Part shown: piece by piece, positions 17,523-25,420 of the stretch
Layout of the letters: every line of letters begins with the position of its first letter
How positions within the stretch are numbered: position 1 is the first letter of the stretch
NCBI GenBank assembly: GCA_029262455.1
Contig: JAJCZJ010000069.1
Span: forward strand, 1 to 64,000
Direction: 5' to 3'
Length of the DNA: 64,000 bases
DNA from: Deltaproteobacteria bacterium
GTDB lineage: Bacteria; Desulfobacterota; Binatia; HRBIN30; CADEER01
Notes under the pieces: generated by a model
Seen by the model: the letters and a program-made list of their open reading frames with translations, nothing else
The model's database searches: none
Told to the model about the DNA's origin: nothing
Position numbers and translations under genes: made by a program

Positions 17523-20500
17523 TTAGCGTCGTTGTCGGCGAGAGCGAGGCACCCGCACGCGCGCGTCGTTCTCATCAATTTGGGCTTGCGCCGACTGGAT
17601 GAGTCGGCTGATTGCGCGTGCGTCTTTCGCGTCAAAGTCAACGACGATCGCCGCGCGCGCCCGCGGTGCCATGGTCTGGCCGCTGGCGACCATGATCGAA
17701 AGTGAACCCGGCTGATTCGAGGCCGATACGACCATCGATCGATTGGCCTCGCCACGCTTGTGCACGCGCCGTACGGTTGCGCGTGGATCGAAGCCGAGTC
17801 GAATTTCGGCTGCGTGAAAGCCGCCGCTGGCAGCAATCGAAATGGGCAACCTGATACGGCCGCCGCGTGCACGGGCGGGTCCGACGGTGACAGTAGCGTT
17901 GACGCCTCGCGCCGAGGTGGCGGCGCCTGCTCCGGAGTTCCAATTGCCGGTACAATCGCCGATGACCGCGCCGAGGAAGTCTTGTCCGTCGGTTTGACCG
18001 GTGAGCGGGTTGAACTGAATCGCACCCATTCGGCAGGTGGTTCCGTTCTGCAACAGCGGTTGGACGTTGTTTTGCGTCGCGTTCGGTTGCGCGGTTGGAA
18101 TGAAGAGCCAGTCGGAATTGCAGTTGTCGGCGGCATCGAAAGTGGCCAGGCTGCCTGCCGCGAATTGGAGAATTCTCGTCGCATCGAGGGCGCTGACGTC
18201 GCCGTCGCCGGTAACGTCACAGGCGAGATCTTGGGCTGTTGAGAATTCGCGCAGGCTGACCTGTTGTTGGAGGATGAACGAGGCGTCGAGCGCGCCGATG
18301 ACGCCGCTGCCGATGCCGCCGGTTCTCGTTGGCTCGAGCAGCCAGGGGGCACTGGGAATATCGAGGACCTCGTAGTCGCCGGCGCTGTCAGTCGGGATCT
18401 GCATGGTCGTCGGACCGACAGCGCGCACGACGATGCCGGGAACTGGAAGAAAGGTCGATGCGTGGCGGACGGTTCCGAATACGTCAGCAGTGACGGCCCC
18501 CATATCGTAGACCGACTCGATGTTGAAAATCCGGCGCACGGTCTCGGCGCCGTTGTCGACGATGTAAGCGTCGCCGCTGTCGGAAATCGCGATAGTGAAA
18601 GGGTCCGTAAAACTTGCGGCCGTTGCCGGTCCCCCGTCGCCGAGGTCGTCGAGCGGATTGTTCTCGCCATTGCCGCCCGAGCCGTCGAGTCGGCCTGTGG
18701 CGATGCCGGTACCGGTCGCCGTCTGGATCGTCCCGTCGGTTGTAACGACGCGGATCCGCAGGTTGCCGCGGTCGGCGATATAGATGCTGCCGTTTCCGTC
18801 CACTGCCACATCGGTCGGGGCGGAGAGCTCGGCGGATATTGCCAGTCCGCCGTCGCCGCTGAATCCCAATTCGCCAGAGCCGGCGACGGTCTGGGTGATG
18901 TGTGGTGATTGCGGTGCAACTTTGCGAATTCGGTTGTTGCCGGAGTCGCAGATGTAGACGTAGTTGTCCGGGCCGATTTCGATAGCGTTCGGGGCGGAGA
19001 ACTCACGCGACGCGGCGGGTCCTTCGCCGTTGTAGCCGAAGGTGCCCGTACCGGCGAAGGTTGAGGCGATGTTGGTATCGAGGTTGACGCGCCGCACCTT
19101 GTGCGAGCTAGGCTCGCTGACGTAGAGGAAGTTGCCTTGGGGCCCCTCTTGGACGGCTAGCTTGCCGGGACGCACGACTCTGGCCTGCGTGGCCGATCCG
19201 CCGTCGCCGCCGCTGTTGGTGCCACCGTTGCCGAAGAACGCGGTAATGATACCGGTGTTGGCGTCGACGCGGCGGACCCGGTGATTGTCGGAGTCGGAGA
19301 TATAGAGGTTGCCGGCGTCGTCGATGGCGACGCTGGATGGCGTCTCCAGTTGGGCGTTGATAGCCAGTCCGTTATTACCGGAGAAACCGGGCTCGCCGTT
19401 GCCGGCGATGGTGGAGATGATTCCGTTGGTGGCGACCCGCCGGATGCGGTGGTTCTGGGTGTCTACGATGTACACCCGGCCGCTGGCGTCGGTGGCCGCC
19501 CCGGATGGCGATTGAAGTCTGGAGGCTGTCGAAGGGCCGCCGTCGCCGGCGAATGGTAGATTGCCGTTGCCGGCGACTGTCTCGAGCGTGTCGCTGCGGT
19601 TGATTCGTCGAACGCGGGCATTGCCGCGATCGGCAAAGATGACGCCGAGGGTCGTATCGACGGCCAAGCCGGTCGGATTGTTGAGCACGACTTGTGCGGC
19701 CGACTCTCCGTCCTCGGTAAAACCGCTTACTCCGTTGCCGGCCAGGGTGCTGACATCTTGGCTCGGATCGAGCGGGATGCGGCGCAGGCGAACGTTGCCG
19801 CTATCCGCGACGAGGACAGCGTCTTCCACAGGATCGTAGGCGACCGAGGAAGGGGATCGAAATTTGGCCTCTTGGCGCGGACCATCCGCGAAACCGAAAC
19901 TGCCGGTGCCGGCGAAGGTGTGAATCCGCTGCTGCACGTCGACGACACGGATTCGTTGGTTGAAGAAATCGGCGATGTAGAGATTGCCGGCTGGGTCCAG
20001 AGCGACGTCCCAAGGGAAGGAAAGCTTGGCATTTGTTCCGGTTGCCGGCCCTCCATCGCCGCCGAAACCGGGCGCGCCCGGCCGGCCGGCGTAGGTTGTC
20101 ATGCTGCCGCCGACAAAGAACCGCCGGATCCTGTGGTTGTTGCTGTCGGCCACGAAGATCGCGCCTGTCTCCTCGTCGATCGCTATTGCGTTCGGGTTGT
20201 TCATGGAGCCTGAAGTCGCGACGACCGTGCCGGTATGATCACCCTGGTTCCCGGTACCTGCGACGGTGGTGATCACGCCACTGGCATTGTCGATCCGGCG
20301 GATCACATGGTTGCCTCGGTCTGCGATGAAGAGGTTGCCCGAGCCGTCGAACTCGACGTCCGTGGGGAAGTCGAAAGTAGCGTCAGTCGCCAGGCCCCCG
20401 TCACCGGAGTAGCCGATCTCGCCAGAGCCTGCGATGGTCGTAATGACTCCGGTGTTCGCGTCGATGCGGCGGACCCGGTTGTTTTTCGAATCTGCGGTGT

Positions 20501-20690
20501 AGATGTTGCCGGCTTGATCTACCGCCGAGCCTTCGGGATCCAAGGCCGCGGACGTCCCGGGCCCGCCATCACCATTGCTGCCACCGGCGAAATGCTCAAT
20601 GAACCCTGCGGTTTGGGCGACACCTGGAACGGCTAGTGTGCATCCCAAAATCAGCCCAATAGCCCAACTCGCGGTTCCCCTTGTCCCCAT
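17523..20690 (-). CDS. secreted NHL-repeat propeller protein with dockerin- and cohesin-like C-terminus
   Basis: A 1055-residue exported protein. ATG 20690 (MGTRGTASW) gives a signal peptide ending GVAQ; the longer frame to 20789 does not. Residues about 25-760 hold around a dozen NHL repeats, each with units such as PTDVEFDGSGNLFIADRGNH followed by xIRRID and an AGxGxxGxxGDGG stretch, typical of six-bladed propellers. A carboxypeptidase-regulatory-like segment follows (VPGIVVRAVG). A dockerin-like pair (GALDASFILQQ; VTGDGDVSALDATRILQF) and a final cohesin-like beta domain with a basic tail come last. The binding partner is unknown. First gene of a minus-strand trio. Confidence 0.85.
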   Translation of the reverse strand: MGTRGTASWAIGLILGCTLAVPGVAQTAGFIEHFAGGSNGDGGPGTSAALDPEGSAVDQAGNIYTADSKNNRVRRIDANTGVITTIAGSGEIGYSGDGGLATDATFDFPTDVEFDGSGNLFIADRGNHVIRRIDNASGVITTVAGTGNQGDHTGTVVATSGSMNNPNAIAIDEETGAIFVADSNNHRIRRFFVGGSMTTYAGRPGAPGFGGDGGPATGTNAKLSFPWDVALDPAGNLYIADFFNQRIRVVDVQQRIHTFAGTGSFGFADGPRQEAKFRSPSSVAYDPVEDAVLVADSGNVRLRRIPLDPSQDVSTLAGNGVSGFTEDGESAAQVVLNNPTGLAVDTTLGVIFADRGNARVRRINRSDTLETVAGNGNLPFAGDGGPSTASRLQSPSGAATDASGRVYIVDTQNHRIRRVATNGIISTIAGNGEPGFSGNNGLAINAQLETPSSVAIDDAGNLYISDSDNHRVRRVDANTGIITAFFGNGGTNSGGDGGSATQARVVRPGKLAVQEGPQGNFLYVSEPSSHKVRRVNLDTNIASTFAGTGTFGYNGEGPAASREFSAPNAIEIGPDNYVYICDSGNNRIRKVAPQSPHITQTVAGSGELGFSGDGGLAISAELSAPTDVAVDGNGSIYIADRGNLRIRVVTTDGTIQTATGTGIATGRLDGSGGNGENNPLDDLGDGGPATAASFTDPFTIAISDSGDAYIVDNGAETVRRIFNIESVYDMGAVTADVFGTVRHASTFLPVPGIVVRAVGPTTMQIPTDSAGDYEVLDIPSAPWLLEPTRTGGIGSGVIGALDASFILQQQVSLREFSTAQDLACDVTGDGDVSALDATRILQFAAGSLATFDAADNCNSDWLFIPTAQPNATQNNVQPLLQNGTTCRMGAIQFNPLTGQTDGQDFLGAVIGDCTGNWNSGAGAATSARGVNATVTVGPARARGGRIRLPISIAASGGFHAAEIRLGFDPRATVRRVHKRGEANRSMVVSASNQPGSLSIMVASGQTMAPRARAAIVVDFDAKDARAISRLIQSAQAQIDENDARVRVPRSRRQRR

Positions 20691-21153
20691 CGACCTACAC
20701 CGCCCCGCTTCGAATTTTATTGCAACCCGATCCGTCATATGACTCTTTGCGACGCAATCGGCGTGCCACGCAGGCGATTCCATTATCATTGCTTTGGGGA
20801 TGCGTAAACCGGCAAAGTTGCGGCATTGGATACGGCGAAAATGCCGACGAGATGCCGAAGACTGTCGAGGTCCAACTTTGGGGTTGCCGGTGGGTGCTCT
20901 GCAAAACGCAGCCGCCTTCCTCCGTTAGGTTGGCGCTGAGGTGCTTGCTCGATGGCTGTGGAATCCGGTCGAATCGCCTTATTCGTACCGTGAGTATATT
21001 TTTGCGGCTTGGAGCGGGTGTTCGGGTGGCTGGTATGCTCCGGTTATTTGTGATTGACTCCGCGCCGGTTCAAGTGGTAAGAAACCGCGTCCAGTTCGAA
21101 TGGGGAGGAGTGCCGCTGCATGGCGGTGCGGCTCGGAACCGGTGGAGAGTAAC
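20691..21153. other. divergent intergenic region between two exoprotein genes
   Basis: About 460 bases with no convincing gene; the frames here are short and not protein-like. TTGACT at 21054 and TAAGAA at 21078, 18 bases apart, form a weak candidate plus-strand promoter about 70 bases before the start at 21154. Nothing else was recognised. Confidence 0.5.
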
Positions 21154-22440
21154 ATGATGAGGGAGAAGATGATCGTGACCAAATCGCAATGGAAAGCCGC
21201 CCTGTCCGGAATCGTATTTCTAGCCAGTGGCTTCTTCTCGGGTTCTGCAGACGCACAGCTGCAACAAACCCCATTCCGCGCCTTCGACGGCACGGTATAT
21301 CAGGTGTTGATCCACGATGACGCTAGCATCAACGCAGGTGCTGAGGCGGTTCGTGTGACCAGTGTGGCAGGGACGATCGTCGCAACGATGAACGGTATGG
21401 TGGCCGAGTCGTGCAGTGCTCCAGGTGGTGTGCCGGATACACCTGCCGAAGCGATTGCCTGGACTAACGGGACTCTGTTCCCGCTCACCGGCGCCCCGCT
21501 CGGTGGCGGTGTTGGTGCCGATGTCCCAATCAAAAAGTCTCGTATTTTCAACGATGCGTCGGCCGTGACCTTCGATAACTCGGGATCGGGTAAAGTCTGT
21601 ATCGGACCCGACTGCGTTGCGGGCGGAGCTTGTACAGGCACCGTGGGCACCGATTGCTTGTTCTTCGCGATTGACGGGACTGATACGGTTGCTGGCGACA
21701 TTTTTGACATGTCTGCAGCTGGTGGCGGTACCCCAGCTGCCGTGCCTTCGATCAACAACGACATCGCGCAGACGTCCTGCCAGACGGGTGCGAATGCGAG
21801 TTTCTATACCTTCAACGGGGGGCCGACCTCGGAGATCCTCCTGTGTGGAAACGGCGGTGCCCCCGTGGTTCCCGCCGACGGCTACACTCTGGGCGGCGCG
21901 GCTAGCGAGCTAGGTGGAATGGCGGGGCAAACGATCATTTACGCCTACCCAAATGCCGCCCTCGATTCATTCTCGGTTGCCGCGGCGGGATTCGGGTTGA
22001 ACACCGACACTACGGCGCCAGGTCAAAGCCCTTGCTTTACAGCTCTGGGCATTTCGAACGGCGCAGATCGTTCAGACAACTCCTCGGCGCCGGCTCCTAC
22101 TCCGACGCCAACGTTCACTCCGACAGATACTCCGACCGATACCCCGACGCCGACGCCTACGGATACCCCGACGGATACTCCGACGGACACCCCGACGGAC
22201 ACTCCGACCCCGACGTCGACCAACACGCCTACCGAAACCCCGACGGATACACCGACACCGACTCCTTCGGACACACCAACACCAACCGCGACCCGCACTT
22301 CTACAGCGACGGTCACCCCGACACGGCCACCGATCCCGGTTGTGTCCTCGCCGTTTAGCGCAAGTGGCATCGCCATGATCCTCGCGCTAGCGGGCGGGCT
22401 CCTTTGGGCGCTGACTCGATTTGGGCGGGCGCAGTCCTAA
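21154..22440 (+). CDS. secreted protein with Thr/Pro linker and C-terminal anchor (family member B)
   Basis: A 428-residue protein with RBS GGAGAG before ATG 21154. The signal peptide ends SADA near residue 33. The conserved family domain covers about 35-300, with the same landmarks as the gene at 6512. A TPTxTPT linker runs about 308-385. The end reads RPPIPVVSSP, then a hydrophobic helix (IAMILALAGGLLWAL) and a basic tail, a candidate sorting signal. The next gene begins 34 bases later and is a near-copy. Function unknown; the domain is not one I can name. Confidence 0.82.
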   Translation: MMREKMIVTKSQWKAALSGIVFLASGFFSGSADAQLQQTPFRAFDGTVYQVLIHDDASINAGAEAVRVTSVAGTIVATMNGMVAESCSAPGGVPDTPAEAIAWTNGTLFPLTGAPLGGGVGADVPIKKSRIFNDASAVTFDNSGSGKVCIGPDCVAGGACTGTVGTDCLFFAIDGTDTVAGDIFDMSAAGGGTPAAVPSINNDIAQTSCQTGANASFYTFNGGPTSEILLCGNGGAPVVPADGYTLGGAASELGGMAGQTIIYAYPNAALDSFSVAAAGFGLNTDTTAPGQSPCFTALGISNGADRSDNSSAPAPTPTPTFTPTDTPTDTPTPTPTDTPTDTPTDTPTDTPTPTSTNTPTETPTDTPTPTPSDTPTPTATRTSTATVTPTRPPIPVVSSPFSASGIAMILALAGGLLWALTRFGRAQS

Positions 22441-22474
22441 GCCCCCTGCGGAGCTGCGGAGACGGAGAAATTGA

Positions 22475-24010
22475 ATGAGTAGATTTAGTATAATCCTTGC
22501 GGGCTTTGTCCTGCTAACTCCGCAATTGTCGTTTGGGCAGCTGGAGCAGACTCCGTTCCGCGCCTTCGATGGCACGGTCTATCAGGTGTTGGTCCACGAT
22601 GCCGCGAGTACCAACGCGGGTGCTGAGGCTGCTCGTGTGACCAGCGTGGCAGGGACGATCGTTGCGACCATGAATGGAATGGTCGCTGAGTCGTGTAGTG
22701 CTCCAGGCGGAGTTCCGGATACTCCGGCTGAGGGGATTGCCTGGACCAACGGCACTCTGTTTCCGCTGACCGGCGCCCCACTCGGGGGCGGTGTTGGTCC
22801 CGATGTCCCGATCAAAAAGTCACGTATTTTCAACGATGCGTCAGCCGTAACCTTTGACAACTCGGGTTCGGGCAGAGTCTGTATCGGACCCGACTGCGTT
22901 GCGGGCGGAGCTTGCACCGGCACCGTGGGCACCGATTGCTTGTTCTTCGCGATTGACGGGACTGATACGGTTGCCGGCGACATTTTTGACATGTCTGCAG
23001 CTGGTGGCGGGACTCCTGCTGCCGTGGTTTCGATCGGCAACGATATCTCGGAGACTTCCTGCCAGACGGGTGCGAATGCAAGTTTATATACCTTCAACGG
23101 CGGGCCGACGACGTCGATCCTCCTGTGTGGAAACGGCGGTGCTCCGGTGGTGCCCGCCGACGGTTACACTCTGAACGGCACGACTAGCGAGCTCGGTGGG
23201 ATGGCCGGGCAAACGATCATCTATGCGTACCCAAACGCTGCCCTCGATTCATTCTCGGTTTCCGCCGCAGGATACGGGCTGAATACCGACACCACAGCGC
23301 CAGGTCAAAGTCCCTGCTTTACAACTCTGGGCGTTGTGAACGGTGCTGATCGTTCAGACAACTCCTCGGCTCCGGCTGCTACGCCCACGCCAACGTCTAC
23401 GCCGACAAATACTCCGACCGAGACGCCGACGAACACGCCGACGGAAACCCCGACGGAAACCCCGACGAACACGCCGACAAACACCCCGACGGACACGCCG
23501 ACGAACACCCCGACGGACACGCCGACGAATACTCCGACGGACACGCCGACAAACACGCCGACGGACACGCCGACAAACACCCCGACGGAGACGCCGACGT
23601 AGACCCCAACGGAGACCCCTACGTAGACCCCGACGGACACGCCGACGGAGACCCCGACGGACACGCCGACGGAGACCCCGACGAACACTCCGACGAACAC
23701 GCCGACGAACACGCCGACGGACACGCCGACAAACACACCGACGGAAACGCCGACGAATACTCCGACGGAAACGCCGACCAACACTCCGACGGATACTCCG
23801 ACGGCGACGCCAACACCGACGGATACTCCGACGGAAACACCGACCAACACGCCGACGGCGACTCCGACGAACACCTCAACTCCGACGCGTACCAGGCCGC
23901 CGATTCCATTAGTGGAATCGCCAGCCAGCCCAGCCGGTCTCTTCATGATCGCCGGACTTGGGATCGCGCTCTTCTGGGCGCTGCGCCGGATGCGAAAAAC
24001 GACGATCTAG
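22475..24010 (+). pseudogene. secreted family paralogue (member C) interrupted by two in-frame TAG codons
   Basis: RBS GGAG lies before ATG 22475. Residues 1-375 encode a signal peptide, the family domain (almost identical to its upstream neighbour over long stretches) and the first part of a TPTxTP linker. TAG codons occur at 23600-23602 and 23624-23626, both where the repeat would have GAG or GAC. The same frame then continues for 128 more codons of linker to a normal family end: [10 protein letters not shown], a hydrophobic helix and RRMRKTTI, stop at 24008-24010. The intact frame after the stops says the lesion is recent, artefactual or read through. If the first TAG is obeyed, the product loses its anchor. 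Confidence 0.7.
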
Positions 24011-24036
24011 CGTAACCGCGAGATCGGTGAGAGGCT

Positions 24037-24074
24037 AAAAGGCCGGAGCGGATAACCGCTCCGGCCTTTTCCTT
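24037..24074 (+). terminator. Rho-independent terminator
   Basis: Stem AAAGGCCGGAGCGG / CCGCTCCGGCCTTT with a 4-base ATAA loop, followed by a short T run, 27 bases after the end of the interrupted paralogue. It supports the view that the transcript once extended to 24010. Confidence 0.92.
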
Positions 24075-24429
24075 TGGGAGTTTGTTGTGCCGCTGAGGAC
24101 TGATCCCAGGCGTAGGGGAGGCTTTAGCCTACCGTCCAGGGAAAGGTCCGGGTGGGATGTTGGTTTGGGATATGACCTATCGCGAGCTACGCCCGCAGCC
24201 CAAGGGTGAGCGGATGATTGTCACTGCCTTCCTTGCCGCACCCGAAGTCACCGGACAGAAAGGCATAGGCAAAGGCGAGGCATTGGCAAAGGATGGTGGT
24301 CGCTTCGCTCGTCGGTTGATGTTCCAGCCCGAAGTGATTCCTGTCACTAACGTGAGCTACTCCACCAAGTAGGTAGCCTTTCGCCTACCGTCCTGGGTTG
24401 ATCGCGGGATCGGTGGACTGACGCCGACC
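24075..24429. other. gene-less stretch with flanking direct repeats
   Basis: About 355 bases. An imperfect direct repeat, GGCTTTAGCCTACCGTCCAGG near 24120 and GCCTTTCGCCTACCGTCCTGG near 24376, bounds a 250-base segment. A 71-codon frame (24157-24372) lies between them, but it has no good ribosome binding site and no recognisable motif, so I do not call it a gene. Confidence 0.4.
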
Positions 24430-25338
24430 CTACTCTTTGCGGTGCACTGCGAAGCAGGTTCCGGAGGACGTGAGCTCGTTCGATGATGCGTTTTCGACCG
24501 TGATGTCCAAGGTGCGGGTCGTCGCAGATTCATCGACGACAACAGCAGTGATCCTCAATGGATCTCCGGCGATCAAGGACTGTCTGAACGTCATCGAGAG
24601 ATTTTGGAGCTCCCATTCTGGCATCAGATCTCGAAGCCAGAAGTCGATGAAAGCGGATTGCATTGGTCCCGGAACGACTAGGTCTGCGTAGCCAAGGTCC
24701 ACGGAGGCTTGTTTGTCGTGGAAAAGGGTTTCCCGATCTCGCAATGAATTTGCCCAGCTGGAGATTTCGGGGCCGGTCGGTCCGCGTCGGGTCATTGGAC
24801 CTAGCGTGTCGCCGACATCAAAGTGTTCGGAGCTTTGCCCTGTGCCGCCGAAATCCGTCGTCACCTCGGAATGCGGCTTGGTGGCTTTCGAGTGGGCCGC
24901 GCTAACTTGAGCTTTCGCGGTTGGTCGCCAGCGCACGATCTGCCGGTCGCGGATCTCGGTGGCGATTGAGCCGGTTTCGGTTTCGATTCGAACGTACCGC
25001 TCGACGATCTTCATGGGTCCGGAGCGCCCGGTCTTCTCGAAGACCCGCTCGATACGACCTCGGATAGCGTAGCTCTGAGCGATTTCGATGGGGGCGTGGC
25101 GGACGATATCGTGACCGCCGTGAATCGCGAAGGCGTCGGGTGAGATCGTCACGTCCGGGCCGTGTCCTCGCCGCAGTGCCAGGGCGAATGTCAGCGGTGC
25201 CTGGAGAGGTTTCTCGGCCGGTGCGGGCGCCGCAGGCGACTGTGCGCAGCGAATAAAAGCATCGACCTGATCTGCCGTAACGTCCACCCGGTCGATCTCA
25301 GTGAACGGCGACGGCGCGTTCCCGTCGAAGAGGATCAT
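24430..25338 (-). CDS. double-hotdog MaoC-like acyl dehydratase
   Basis: A 302-residue protein. ATG 25338 (MILFDGNAP) is chosen because upstream residues are low-complexity and overlap a terminator hairpin. The N-terminal half (about 10-150) resembles the FAS1-like or MaoC N-terminal hotdog domain; the C-terminal half (about 175-302) is MaoC-like, with FDVGDTLGPMTRRGPTGPEI and a following HDKQASVDLGYADLVVPGPM. Such proteins hydrate or dehydrate enoyl/3-hydroxyacyl-CoA thioesters or serve as degenerate partners. The classical D-x4-H dyad is not obvious, so activity is uncertain. Confidence 0.68.
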   Translation of the reverse strand: MILFDGNAPSPFTEIDRVDVTADQVDAFIRCAQSPAAPAPAEKPLQAPLTFALALRRGHGPDVTISPDAFAIHGGHDIVRHAPIEIAQSYAIRGRIERVFEKTGRSGPMKIVERYVRIETETGSIATEIRDRQIVRWRPTAKAQVSAAHSKATKPHSEVTTDFGGTGQSSEHFDVGDTLGPMTRRGPTGPEISSWANSLRDRETLFHDKQASVDLGYADLVVPGPMQSAFIDFWLRDLMPEWELQNLSMTFRQSLIAGDPLRITAVVVDESATTRTLDITVENASSNELTSSGTCFAVHRKE

Positions 25339-25371
25339 TCGAGGGTCGTCAGTGCGAGGCAGAGACCAACG

Positions 25372-25409
25372 TGGTGGACCGGTACCGCTTGAGCGATACC
25401 GGTCCACCA
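25372..25409 (-). terminator. hairpin after the YVTN propeller gene
   Basis: Perfect 13-bp inverted repeat TGGTGGACCGGTA / TACCGGTCCACCA around a 12-base loop, 11 bases past the stop of the minus-strand gene ending at 25421. The T run is weak, so termination is likely but not certain. Confidence 0.75.
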
Positions 25410-25420
25410 ACGATGCATTA

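Noticed and set aside
17483-19006. 507-residue minus-strand frame
   Set aside because: It lies inside the NHL gene in another frame, is Ser/Arg/Pro low-complexity, and has no domain; the NHL frame is clearly real.
21050-21125. tRNA-like segment with AGTTCGAAT
   Set aside because: A T-loop-like sequence is present, but no matching acceptor stem, D arm or anticodon arm of correct length can be drawn.
24157-24372. 71-codon frame as a gene
   Set aside because: No convincing ribosome binding site, no motif, and it ends inside a repeated element.
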